From positions 86,046,439-86,110,438 of the forward strand of contig JAMXBB010000011.1 of assembly GCA_024138015.1 (NCBI GenBank): 64,000 nt of DNA, read 5' to 3'. Source of the DNA: Lumnitzera littorea (lineage: Eukaryota > Streptophyta > Magnoliopsida > Myrtales > Combretaceae). Below, piece after piece: positions 23,935 to 36,109 of this stretch; position 1 is the first letter of the stretch, and every line of letters starts with the position of its first letter. The notes under the pieces were generated by a model. It ran no database searches. It saw only the letters and a program-made list of their open reading frames with translations, and was not told where the DNA came from. The translations under genes and the position numbers were made by a program.

Positions 23935-26015
23935 CTCATATTATATGGAATGGGCTAGTTATATTAAGTTGGTTATGTATTTCTTTATTGACACATTGTA
24001 TTATTTCCATTATCTCATATAGAAAATTAATAGTTTTTTCTTGTGTAAATTCTAAGAAGAAAGAAAAGTGAGTTAAAAAAAGTGTGGATATTAACTAAAT
24101 TTTAAGGTATAGAATAGTGGTGAGTATTTATGTAGAAATATTCTAAACTCTAAAGAAAATGGAGTCCGAATGACTAAAGTGAAAGGTTGAATTGGATAAC
24201 GACTAGGTGTTTATGAGTTTATGACTAAATACGACTTGAAATTGAGACTCCTACTAATGAAAACAAATTTTTCAATATGGGCATTTGTAAAAATTGTCCT
24301 AACGTTATGCAATTATGGAAAACAATATGAATATGGAAAGCATGGAAAGTTTTGTGCTCATTAAGTACTTATAAGATTTAATTCAAATCCTGAAACAATG
24401 GAACTGAAACTTTACTGGCGTCAAATTTGTTTCACAAAACAATGCATTAAGAGAATTAGTTTCAGTTAGGAAGAGCAAAGAGTGGAATGACCTAATGATT
24501 TATGCAACAAACTTAAAATATAATCGATAAATTCAGGTGTATCTAACTTTAAAATTCATTTTGGAGATCAATCTAAATTTAGTACATAATAATTAAGGTA
24601 TAGAAATATAATGGAGGTAAGATAATTGATGAATGCTACGAACTACACTTCTTCTCATAAGAGATCAGTATATGTGTATTATTCCACATCTGTTGGTTAT
24701 AAGAGTACAATTGATTCCAGTAAAGACATTAGATGGAGCTCACTTCCAACTAGTGCTTGACTCAAAAAATTGAAAAATAAATTTAGCTTTTATTTATTTA
24801 TTTTTCTCAAGTATACATCTGCATCATAGCTCCAAATTAATTTGAATCTGATGAAGGTTATTTAAGTTTTTAAACTCAAACTCAATAAACTACTTGAATA
24901 AGTTAATTCAATCTAAATTTGATTGCTCTAAATGGATTCACAATCATTGAATACCAATCCAAGAAAATGAAGTAGTCTCGCATTCGTATCCAATACCTGA
25001 TCATCGGATTTGATTTTCTTTGTAATTTTGCATCAACTTTTCGTGTGTAGGTTCCTTACGTCCTGACCAAGCTATATTGCCATCGGGGAAAATATGAAAT
25101 TCACATAGATATATTCACACTTAGACTTCTCTAAAAGTCGGTTTCGAATCGTAAATCAACTCAACTCAATCATGATAAGCTTAACTCATACGTTAAATTG
25201 TCAAGTCCTTAAAGCTCCAAGCAGTTCAATATGAAGAATTTGGTGGATTGGCCAAGCCTCGAATTGACGGTTCAACCAACCGGTTTGAAGCTAAACCAAT
25301 CTTAAAATTTAAAAAATATATTTTTATATATATAATATAATATACTATACATATATACCATATAAAAATACAAATATGCTGTGTATATACTATATATAAT
25401 ATATAATATAATGCAAATAAGTGTATATTATATATAATATATTATTAATATACTGTATATTATATACTATACTATATATAATATTAACATATATTATACA
25501 TTAATGGAAATTCGATTCATAAGAACGATAGTCAACATGTTGATAGAAAGTTTTATATTTAGTTGGGGAAAAAAAAAGAAATAAATGAATACACCATAAA
25601 TTATTTATAATAATTGACGAAAAAAGAAAAAAAATTATTTACAATAATTGAGAGAAATTTGAAAAAATAAAAAACCACAGCTCAAAACGAATCGATACTC
25701 TTGAACTGTTGATTCAATTGAACCGGCCTAGACCCACTCTCTCAATGGCCAATTCCGAGCCAAATGGAACAGGCATACAAGTCTAGCCACACCACATGGA
25801 ATAGTTCAATTTCTTCCAAAAAAAAAAAAAAAAACAATCCAATCTTCCATGGTTATTTACTTGATAATGCTATTGAGACTGGGTAAGAGGGAATTATAAA
25901 TTTATAATGTATTTATTGTCCAAATATTTGTATGTATATATATATATATATATATTGTGTAAGAGGAATCAAATTTGAAACCACTGAATTTTAGGAAGCG
26001 TGCCTATGTCATCAT
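23935..26015. other. AT-rich intergenic region, no gene seen
   Basis: No supported coding sequence. It contains a TATA-rich low-complexity block at about 25310-25505 made of irregular TATATAATATA units, and a (TA)n tract at 25935-25955. Confidence 0.6.
25310..25505. repeat. TATA-rich low-complexity block
   Basis: Irregular repeats of TATAATATA and TATACTATA over about 200 bases, nearly free of G and C. It may melt easily. No higher-order unit is seen. Confidence 0.8.
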
Positions 26016-26321
26016 TAGAGATATGCAACTAGGTTAAATAGGTCAACTTAAGGCGGCTTACTTTTGTTCATGGGTTAAACGATTTGATTCATTTAGCTTG
26101 CTTTTTAAATAAATAAAAAAACTTCTATTCTAACTCGTTTAAAAAGAGAGTTAAATAGATTGGTTCGTTAGTCAAAAGTGTAAATGTGCTAAACGGGACT
26201 GATCCGAACTAGTTCATTTTGGCTTACGCGTTAAACAAGCAAAAAAACCTTGATCTAAACATTTTTAAAAAGTAAGTTAGATAGGTAGGTTTACGAGTCA
26301 AAACTCATTTGCACACTTTTA
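26016..26321. mobile_element. hAT-like MITE, about 306 bp
   Basis: The ends form an imperfect terminal inverted repeat: TAGAGATATGCAACTAGG at the left, TAAAAGTGTGCAAATGAG as the reverse complement of the right. The 8-base flanks GTCATCAT (26008-26015) and TTCATCAT (26322-26329) match at seven of eight positions, the size expected for hAT. Internal words such as AAACGGGACTGATCCGAACT resemble the GGGCCGACCCG-type interiors of plant hAT MITEs. No coding capacity. Confidence 0.65.
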
Positions 26322-26329
26322 TTCATCAT

Positions 26330-29053
26330 GCTATGTGAGCATTCAAATATTTGTGAAATTACCTTTTTTGGCAATTATACTAGGAAGTTTACTGTTTTTG
26401 AAAATTCTAAATTTGCAATTTTCTTATCATATGTACATATATATATACATATATATGATGAATATGCGTATACTGACCTGACTATCAAATAAAAAATTAC
26501 GTCTAGCTATTGTTAAACCCACAGGATGCATTTAAGCTTAATTGGAATTTGATCCAAAAGGAACTTATTAACATTAAAAAAAGCATATAAAATTTAAATC
26601 GAGCTATTTATATCCCAACGCAAAATTATTATGTTATGATATAATGTGGTTATCTTATCTTACCTAGGTTGAACCAAGGACTAAGGATAAGAATAGTACA
26701 AAACAGAATGATCTCGAATTGGAATTATAATTACTTTTTTAAAGTCTACGAATCAAAATCATATGTAAAATTAGAATTGTCCTTCCCAAAAAAATCGCGA
26801 CTTTATCTCTCAGGATTGCATTCAAACACAAAAATAGGCTTAGAGTTTTTATTTTTTATTTTTTGACAGCAAAATAGGATTAGAGTTTAAAATCGCTTTT
26901 TCGTCCCAAATCCATTTCTATATTCCAAATGTGCATAACATGTATAATATAATTGACCGGCCAACATAAAGTAATTTAGTTAATAGCTCGTATGTGCTAT
27001 GATATAACGTGGTTATCCTATGCTGAGGTGAGGACTAAGGACTAGACTAACAACAAGGTTGGGACAAGAACAGAAATTAAGAATCCGGCAAAGGCTCCAC
27101 GTTGAAAGCAGACGTAGAGTGTCGGCACAACGGCTACTTCGGATGGGTCTGGTCTTGCTCGTGTGCCGTGTCGGTTCATCTTCATCGTTTTTTATTTCTA
27201 CTATCAATTCATCTCGAGCTATTGATTGCAGTGGCAAATAAGTGGGGCATTGTCGTACCCATCCGCGCATAGAGTTGATACGTATGCCCTACTAATCGAA
27301 CTATTTCGAGAAAGGATTTATTGGTAATATTCATTACATACATAATATATAAATACCAATTATATTTAAATATATGACCATATTTATATAATATGGGTGA
27401 TAATTTTTCTTAAAAATTATCCACTATCTCGAGGTTGTATCCAAACATGAATCATATATATATATATATATATATCCGCTATATTTTAACATATACGTGT
27501 GTTGTATATTAATAAGTTCTTTTTCCACAACTTATCTCGTAATTTGTGAATCGGCATCGAATATTCAATCTAATGAAAGAGCCGCAATCATGGCTACATA
27601 TGAATAAGCCGTTACTGCTTTTAATTAACAGTTATATTAATTCACCTATGCACTCATTTTAGAGGCTATTTATAAATGAATCTGTGAATTCTTCTCATAG
27701 AAAACAAAATTATTTGGACTTTTAGTAAACAACTCATATACACCATCGTCAAATATAAATCCACACACACAAGACATATATATGTGTTTGTAAAATTGCG
27801 TTTGACCTTCCAACCATCACGGTAACAGGGCCGGAAAAAATAAAAAGAAAAAACAAAAGTAAAGAAAAAGACCGTGAATATTACTATGAGGTAGATCAGC
27901 AAAAATAAATTTCCGTGGGTAAAATGAGATTATAAATAAATTGAGTCGAGACGATACAGTATTAAATTTAACTCGAGCTCAACTTAAAATTTTAAAATTT
28001 AAGCTCAAAATCAAACTCAAACTCAATTGAGTTTATAAATATAAACTTGAGCTCGACTCAAGTTGGCATTCGATAAACTCAAGTTTAACTTAATTAAATT
28101 CGGTAAACTTTATAATCTAAGAAAATATTATAAATTTAATTAATAAAAATATTTAAACTCAGTTCTTATATTTAAAAAAAATAAAAAAAAATTCAAATTC
28201 AACTAATATTTAAACTTGACACGAATTCGATTAAGCTTATAATCTTATCAAGCCAATTACTGAGAAGTTCAAGATTAACTTTATAAATTACTCAAATAAC
28301 TTCAATTCAAGTTCTAACTTAAGCTTGACTCGACTATAATTGAGTCAAATTCAAATAACTATTAAATCAAATTTCAATCATATACGAATAGAATCGTCTT
28401 AATTACATTTCAAATATAAAATATCTCAAGAGTATTAAAAAGATATAGATGGATAGCTCTGGATAGAAAACTAAATGGAGTGTCAACACCGGTGTGTATA
28501 TTCTTTGATTTTATTCCCATTTAACATTTCAATATCACCATCAACCACGTCTGTATCCACTGAGCTCAAAAACAAAATTTGCTGAAGATCCCTATTCTTT
28601 AATAGAAATATATTGCCATGCCACCCTGTCCGACGTCATTCAATAATTTTTATACTTATTGTTTGTCCTTCACGAAAAGGCCAACATAGGTATAGCTGTT
28701 CGTTAGATCGTAAAAATTTTTATATATACTTAATTTTTTTATCTGTAAAACGAGCGTTCAAGACCCTTTTTATGAGAAATGCTTTTAGACTCCATATATA
28801 ATCATTTTTCCGTGTTAAAGGTAAAAGATAAAAAGAACATAAAATTTTGAAAAAATAATATTAAGTGCGTAAACCCTTTCAAAAGAAAAAAATTAAAAAT
28901 AAATCTTCTTATTTTATATAATTCTTCAATTTTAGAATTCTTTTTGTTTTTCATTTTTTTAATCTAAAGGGAAAATAATAACATATAATCTAAAATGCTT
29001 CTTTTTTATCTTTAAGTATGATAATGTAAAACCTCAATTTTAGGAGAATTGAA

Positions 29054-29084
<31 letters not shown>

Positions 29085-31640
29085 CACACAATCTTCATCA
29101 AAGGTTTGAGGTAAGTTGTTTATTTGCAAAACAACAGAAGTGAGGCTGAGCGGATGCTCGAACTGTTCAACGTAACTATTCTAATGCTTAAGTCAGTAAT
29201 ATTAAAGCGTATAAAGTAATTAGATAAAGTGTATGCAAGTAATAAATTGGTAAGGAGAGTTTTGCACAAAATCTAATTAGCTATTTATCAATGTTGTCAA
29301 ATTCAATACAGGTAGTTAACCCAGACATGTGAGAGAGTTAAGGAAAAAAGAGATAAACAAGATTGAGTCTGGAGTTGAATTGTAATTGGACTAAAATGAT
29401 TCTATGGAAGGGTCAAGTGGAACTAAGTTTGATCGTATGGGTCGACTTGGGTTTAATAACACCACTATTTATAAGCGAAACTTCATAATCGCTCCAGCAT
29501 GGAAGTTTAACCATTTATACATGTTTTCTTAACTATTTAGACCACATCCTAAATTTATGGAAGTAGGACAATTGACAGTTACTTAATGTAATAACCATCA
29601 AATTGTTTGTACCCTTTACCATAACTCAAATGTTCAAACATATGAGTCAAAGTTAATTGATTTAGGCCTTAAGTCCTAGACCTCCATAACCTTAGTTCTA
29701 TGCTAAGCTCCTCTATCTAATTTAAGCTCTATTCTATAAGTTCATTCATTGCTTTACTATTCTTGAACTTTTTTGAGGTGTCTACCCTGCAGTACTTACA
29801 TATGGACTTAGGTCCAGCTAACCTGAATAGGTTTAATGAAGCTAAAAAAGCTCGCCCCAAGTTCTACAAGGTCTCTCTAAGTCATTGGGTCTTAAGTTAA
29901 AATCTTCTATCAATACTGACCTGTGACTCTCATTAGTGTAAGTTAATAATGAAAGTGGACACTTTTCTTACAGAACATAACCCTAAGCTTGTTTTGACAT
30001 GTAAAGTGACTAAGTAGGCGGGTTATTTGGATTGGACATGATTAAAGTTGAGTTGTTTAACCTGTGAGTAGGTTATCCAAACTAAATGTAACTTGCATTA
30101 CTATTTACTTGACTTAATGGGCTGTATGGGCTTAATGACAAGCTGGAATGTCAATCTAATCTATATCAAGACCTCGTGTCTCTATCTAGTTGAATAAGTC
30201 TTGTGCGATAATTTTTGAAACTAAATGGGAATTGATTCCTTCGAAATTTGCATTGAATCTCGATTTATGTAATTGCTCGAGCTACTCTGGTATTGAAACA
30301 TAATCACCCATTTTCTTTACAATCTTTTGCATCTAAAGTCTTGCGCAACCTAAAATTCACAAGATCTTTAGCCTTCACTTTTAAAACAAGTATAGAAGAC
30401 ACAAACTTTAATTTTGATACAATTAACACCCCTTTATGTTGACGTAGCGTACAATAGGCTTGCTGTAAACTTCAGTGGAGAGTGTTGAACATGCGTTGTT
30501 GGCTAAATGTGCTTTGCTGCTGTTGATTGGATCAAGCTCGACTTGTATCGATTAATGTACAGTTGGGTTATGCAAGCAAGGGAGCTATTCGAACGAAGAT
30601 GTACTCTATTGACTGCTGTTTAGTATTGATTTAAAGCACCGTCTGTTGTGGAATTATAGTAAGGGGAAATAGAAAATCGATTTCTTTATTAGTGTGTAAT
30701 TTTTTTAGGGTGAAACTCCCACTTTATGTCGCGTAGCTCTTATTTATAAAGCGCGAAATGTATCGTATCAAATTGAATCTCTTATATTAACTTGGATCTG
30801 ATTTGATAAAAATCAAATTAGATATGATTTAAACCCAATTTGATAAAAATCAAACTAGATTTAAATCTCACAAAAGATTATCGCATTAGATTCAAAAGAT
30901 TTGATTAGATGTAGATCCCATACGTACAACTCGCTTTTTGTACAAATAAAAAAGAAAAAAAAAATAAAAAGTGTATAGGTGCTAAGCAAGATTCGAACCT
31001 ATGATTTCAAACTAATTCCATATCAAATATTTCGATATTTATTCGTTAGGTCGTTAGTCCGTGATTTGATTTTTAATATAATTGAATTCTACTTAAAACG
31101 TGAGACTTTCTAAAATAATTATTTAAACTAAACTAAAACTAAAACTATTAACCATAAAATAATTAACTTCATAAAAAAGTTAAAAATCTTTATAACTTTC
31201 ACTTTTTTTTATGTATTTTTGTGATTTTTTCAAATTTTTTATTTTATTTTATTGTTTTTTTATTTTGTATATATCTTTTTCTTTTTTTAATTTTAGAATT
31301 AAGACCCTAAAATAAAAACTAGAACTACAGGGGACAAAAATTAGATGTTTAGAATAGGTTTTTAAATTGTTAATGTGATATTTAAGAATTTTAAGTGGAA
31401 TTTTTATAAATAGAGATGTTTTTATAAAAAGTGAAATGCACCGTGCAATTAATTACATTTATTATAATAATAGATTTAAAACAAACATGCTTAAATAAAT
31501 AATAAAATTAATAATATCTCATACGTAAAATAAAAGAAAACAAGCCACACCATAGAGTCATCAGTTTTTCCAGGAAAAAAGCCTCCTTTTTGTGTCTCAC
31601 CTGTATCACATTGGTTGGTTCAACTTCAACCTTCATTCAT
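26330..31640. other. AT-rich intergenic region with microsatellites and decayed repeats
   Basis: No gene could be supported. It holds (AT)n tracts at 27454-27475 and 29053-29081. 27940-28360 is a degenerate repeat rich in GAGCTCGACTC/AACTCGAG words. 27040-27270 is a GC-richer patch with CGTGCCGTGTCGG-like words, often seen in old plant repeats. 30780-30860 has a near-duplicate TTTGATAAAAATCAAA pair. The higher-complexity part at 29100-30680 may be an old retroelement, but no family could be named. Confidence 0.5.
29053..29081. repeat. (AT)n microsatellite
   Basis: A pure AT tract of about 14 units. Confidence 0.95.
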
Positions 31641-31710
31641 AGGTGCAGAAAGCATTCATATACTTCAGTAGAGGCCTTGCATGTTGCTTCAATCTAAGAG
31701 CAATGAGCCT

Positions 31711-31975
31711 TTATGTGTCTGCAAGATTTCCATCATCCGTAAGATCTTGAAAACGATGTCTTCGATTTGAAGAAAATGGATTGGATACAAAGAGTTGTGA
31801 CCACTTCTTTTTATATATTTGCTTCATGATGCAAGAGTCAGTTTTTTCTTCGAGCAGCAGGACAACATCCTCTACTGAAAATAGATGAGTTCCCTGCGCC
31901 GGTGCCTCTCCTAGTGGTAACACATGGCAAAAGAGATTATTTGTGACTTCACTGTCAAGACAAACAACAGTTCTT
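31711..31975 (-). CDS. Unrecognised possible last exon of a host gene
   Basis: On the minus strand a TTGTCTTGACAG acceptor at about 31964-31975 opens into a frame that stays open to a stop at 31711-31713. The composition is protein-like, not AT-driven: acidic/aliphatic EDVVLLLEEKTD, then IYKKKWSQLFVSNPF, then RHRFQDLTDDGNLADT. I do not recognise the family. The upstream exons, if any, would lie at 32000-33000, where none could be assembled. It may be a fragment left by duplication. An internal Met could start a 70-residue protein at 31923. Confidence 0.35.
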
Positions 31976-33112
31976 CATGTAGCATCAACTCTATTTATAG
32001 GAAAGTGTGAAGCTTATTGAGATATTAGTCACCCTGTTCATGAAAAGCCATAAGGGCATTCATGTTACTTAACAGACAGAGAGAACAAAGGAGAAAAATA
32101 AAATGCTTTCTGACAGAGTTGAATGTCGAAATAGATGGAGAGTGAGCGTGACATTTATTTGACACCTGATGAGCATTTGTGATGAGTATGGTCTTTCAAC
32201 CAACTTGCGGACAAAGTGTCGAAGAAGACAGATTATATTAACTCGGCTGCATCTAAGCTTAAGTAATTACTACAAACTCACATGCTACACTTTTCCTGAT
32301 TCCATAAAGTGCTCAAATACAAAATATCTTCACCAATAGCGAAGGACATGTCCATTCAGAAAGAATCAAAGACCTGGAGTGGTTGCTTTACAGCAAAGCG
32401 GAAATAGCATTCAGATGGGTAAATGGGAACCGTGGCTTCAGTCTTTGAACCGACTGATTCATCCCGCGGATAACTACCACGTCTCCTGACCTTTTTTGTT
32501 TCAAAGACAACACTTCTCATCAAAGTTAAATCTGGGACGCTATATTTGAGTGCATTAAATTCTCATAAGAATTAAGCTGAAATATTGGTGGCCTTCCCAA
32601 GAGAAGAGGCTGTCTGACTTGGTGCATAAACAAGGAAGAGAATCTTCCTCTAAAATCGGTTGGCGGCTTTTTATTGAACAAAGGATGAAAAGGCACGTTG
32701 ACGTTTGGGATCTATATCATGAGAGCATAGCTTTTGAGTCTATAGTCGGAAAATTCAACCATACTTGGCTTTTATCCTTCCTTCATTCTCAGAGGAGAAA
32801 TGCTGGATGCTCACATTCTTCCTTCTTACAAACTTTGACGTATTTTGCTGTGACGGAGGACTAGCAATCCCCACAAGATTCCAAGCACATCATGTGTTTA
32901 GACATCAATAAAAGTGCCTCCTATTCATTGTTCAGACACTCGCAACCATCATGTAACCGAATTTGCATGTAGCCATGGTATTTCAAGTAACTATGTTACT
33001 TTCCAACCACGTAGGGACTTCATAGCCTTTCGTTGAAGGCATAAAAGAGCATCTATAGGAACAGTAGCAATTGGCCATCCTGATTCCTGACAAACTTTGT
33101 TGTGGAACAATA
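31976..33112. other. Spacer between the candidate exon and the PPR gene
   Basis: Moderate GC for this window and no clear repeats, so it probably includes the PPR gene's 3' untranslated region just below 33113. A plus-strand 81-codon ORF at 32619-32864 has no recognisable motif and is not called. Confidence 0.45.
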
Positions 33113-35086
33113 TTACCAATAATCTCCACAAGAACAGGAGCCATCACGGAAGTGATGGAATCTATTGGTATCTCTCAGAATAATTTCCCTCTCCATGGCT
33201 TTTGATGCAAATTTAAAAGCAGAATGGCAATCACCGCAAACTCTTATGTTCTTCTTGATCCTGATGGTGGATCCAGAGGGCGTATTTAAGAGTGCAAATG
33301 CAAGGGCAAGCTTCTCACTATGATGCTGCAACCTGATTTCCCTCTCCTCTTGATCCTCATAGAAAAGCACATGGCTAGTGTCAGGAACATAGCCCATCTC
33401 CTTGATTTTCTTGCTGATTTCGTTCCACATCTTTAGGATTTCTTCTATCTGCGGGTGAGCATCATCATTTGCCACAAACATGTGAACTGCATTCTCCATC
33501 TCCACCCAGCTACATGCCGGCTCCTTCTTTACACCACTTTCTTTCATCACCCTTCTCACCTTTAAGACATCATTCCACCTACCTGCTGAAGCATATATGT
33601 TAGACAATATAACATGGGGACCAGGATCATGAGGATCAAGCTCAAAAACCTGTTCAGCAGCATAAGCACCAAGATCCATATTTTTATGCATCCTACAAGC
33701 ATTAAGCAATGCTCCCCAGACCTCAGCAGTAGGCTGGATAGGCATCTCCTTTATAAACCTCTCAGCTTTAGAAAGAAGACCGCCTCGACCTAAAAGATCA
33801 ACCATTGTTGCATAATGCCAAATTAATGGTTCAATCTTGTACAATTTCATCAACTCAAAATAATGTTCTCCTTCGTGTATTAGTCCAGCATGACTGCAAG
33901 CAGTCAAAACACAGAGGAAAGTTATGTCATTGGGAGCAACGCCAGTCCTGAGCATTTCTTCAAATTTTGCCACAGCCAACTTACCATGCCCATGCTGTGC
34001 ATATGCGGTGAGCAATGAATTCCAAGAAACCATGTCCCGTTTCAACAGCCTATTAAAAACCTTTTCAGCATCCACAATACTACCTGATTTAGCATACATA
34101 TTAAGAAGTGTATTCCCAACAAATGCAATAAGCTGTCCTCCCATTTTCATCATATGGGCATGCACCCATTTTCCCTGCTCAAGAGAACCAGTTTCAGACA
34201 AAGCACCAAAAACACTCGAGTAGGTAAAATGAGTAGGTTCGACGTCTTCCCGAAGCATCTTCCAAAACAAATAAAGAGCACGCTCCCCTTCTCCCTTCCT
34301 AGCATACCCAGCTATCAGCGCATTCCAAGAAACGTCATTCTTGTAAACAAGCTCATCAAATATCACCAAGGCTTCATCAACTCGGTCATAGCGACCATAC
34401 ATATCAACCAAAGCACTACCAACGTAAACATCTGAACCATACCCAGATTTCAGACAATAACCATGAAGCTGTCTACCTATATACCTACTATATTTTTTCA
34501 CTAAACTCCCATTAGCCTTGAGAAGACTCGACAATGTAAATTGGTTCGGTTTCTGTCCAACCCTAAGCATTTTTGGAAATAGAGCAACAGCATCCTCGGG
34601 CTGATCGTTTTGAGAATATCCAGTGATCATAACGGTCCACGTGACAAAATCCTTCACAGACATTTCCTCAAACAGTTTTCTAGCTTCAACTAAACTCCCA
34701 CACTTTGCATACATATTCAAGATACTATTTTGCATAAAGATATCATCTCTTAAACTAGAATCAGCCAAATGGGCCTGAAGGATTCTACATTCGTTGAGTT
34801 TCTTCAATTGGGTACACTGTTTGATCAAATTATTGTACAAAGCTCGGTTGGGTTTCAAACAACCACGATCAATCAAATCAAGAACATGAATCCCAGTTAT
34901 GGAATCTAGGGTCTTGAGAAGAGGATCTATGCGTTGAATTTTTGATAAAGAATCGATCTTTTGTGTCATAATTTCATCTGGGTGCGTAAAAACGGAGGTA
35001 AATGTCCTTAATTGTGATGAGAAAGATGCTGAAATTTTAAGTATTGGGTTTTCAGTAAATTGGAAACGACAAATGGTTCTCTTCAT
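33113..35086 (-). CDS. PPR protein, PLS class with E and DYW domains (At3g24000-like)
   Basis: A single-exon, 657-residue organellar RNA-binding protein, very similar from recall along its length to Arabidopsis At3g24000 (mitochondrial). Residues 1 to about 40 are basic and Ser/Thr-rich, like a mitochondrial presequence. PLS-type repeats run from about 85 to 455 (for example ILNMYAKCGSLVEARKLFEEM at 122-142, NALIAGYARKG at 255-265). The E/E+ region covers about 456-560. The DYW domain runs to the end with the deaminase zinc motifs H589-S-E591 and C617-GD-C620-H621, the second metal site H644/H645 and C651/C653, and the terminal tripeptide DYW. Such proteins choose specific cytidines in organellar transcripts and convert them to uridine. 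All catalytic residues are present, so it should be active. The editing target cannot be read from sequence by eye. Confidence 0.96.
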   Translation of the reverse strand: MKRTICRFQFTENPILKISASFSSQLRTFTSVFTHPDEIMTQKIDSLSKIQRIDPLLKTLDSITGIHVLDLIDRGCLKPNRALYNNLIKQCTQLKKLNECRILQAHLADSSLRDDIFMQNSILNMYAKCGSLVEARKLFEEMSVKDFVTWTVMITGYSQNDQPEDAVALFPKMLRVGQKPNQFTLSSLLKANGSLVKKYSRYIGRQLHGYCLKSGYGSDVYVGSALVDMYGRYDRVDEALVIFDELVYKNDVSWNALIAGYARKGEGERALYLFWKMLREDVEPTHFTYSSVFGALSETGSLEQGKWVHAHMMKMGGQLIAFVGNTLLNMYAKSGSIVDAEKVFNRLLKRDMVSWNSLLTAYAQHGHGKLAVAKFEEMLRTGVAPNDITFLCVLTACSHAGLIHEGEHYFELMKLYKIEPLIWHYATMVDLLGRGGLLSKAERFIKEMPIQPTAEVWGALLNACRMHKNMDLGAYAAEQVFELDPHDPGPHVILSNIYASAGRWNDVLKVRRVMKESGVKKEPACSWVEMENAVHMFVANDDAHPQIEEILKMWNEISKKIKEMGYVPDTSHVLFYEDQEEREIRLQHHSEKLALAFALLNTPSGSTIRIKKNIRVCGDCHSAFKFASKAMEREIILRDTNRFHHFRDGSCSCGDYW

Positions 35087-36109
35087 TGAGAAATCGAAGA
35101 GAGCGTAAGAAGTTCAAAATTAACGGTCTGAGACTGATGATGGAATGTAAAGAAAACTATGTGTTTGTGTGGTAACTTTTTGCGAGGCGGGAAAGTGATA
35201 TTGTGTTTTGTTTCATTATAGTTGTCTCTGTCAATGGAAAATGAGAATAATAATATAAGCATTCTCGTTCTTTTATTTTATTTTTTTAATTTTTCTTCTG
35301 TGCCTGCTTTTATTTTATTTTTTTTCTATTTTTAATAACTTCTATTTATATTATTTACTTAATTTCGATTTAATACGTTTAGATATAGTCATGTGTCCCT
35401 ATCTATCATAACTACGAACTAAAAAAACACAAGCTACCATAAGCTATTTATTTTCAAAAATATAAAAACATGTGTCACTTTTTAATTTTCCCGAAAACAA
35501 TTGTTTCTAACTCATAATCTATGTTTAATTAATATGGTAAGCCAAAAAAATTAATGATATGAGTTCTTTGATTGTTCCTAAGCCTTAAGAGCTTTGATCA
35601 TATATAAGAAATATATTACAAGACAATAAGGTGGAAATAATATGGAAAAAGGGGAAAAAAACTGTTACTTGTTCTTTGACCGTTTAGGAAATAAGTGATT
35701 TGTGTTACTCTTTTTTTACAAAGAGATAGCTTATATTTCAAATAAAAGTATTAATAATAATTAAGGTATACATGTCAATGTTGTTGGTCCAAATTAATTA
35801 TTTTAATAAAATGATGTTATTAAACAATATATTAACAATAATTTTAAAATATTGCAGAAAATAAAATAAAAAGAATAAAATTCAAAAAATTGTTTCCTTT
35901 TAATGTTACAATTACTTTTATATTGAAGAAACATGGATCATACGTTTGTAAAAAAGAAAAACATAATTTGTGATTTCACAAAAGAATAAAAACTTGAGTC
36001 ATATTTTTTATGTTTTTCCAAATACTAAATCCATGTCAAACTTATGAATGTATTTAAATAATATAGGAAAAAAGAAAAAGAAAAAGAAACCCATACTACC
36101 TGTCATTTC
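35087..36109. other. Upstream region of the PPR gene, AT-rich
   Basis: Probably includes the PPR promoter near 35087-35250. No clear TATA box was seen. Beyond that it is AT-rich with A and T runs and no gene. Confidence 0.55.

Noticed and set aside
30970..31020. tRNA-like GGTTCGAATCTTGC word on the minus strand followed by a T-run
   Set aside because: The five-base T-stem does not pair and no acceptor, D or anticodon arm is found upstream.
32619..32864. 81-codon plus-strand ORF below the PPR gene
   Set aside because: No motif or homologue recognised; it lies in the probable PPR 3' flank.
33924..34435. Plus-strand ORFs opposite the PPR gene
   Set aside because: Antisense shadows of a well-supported conserved coding sequence.
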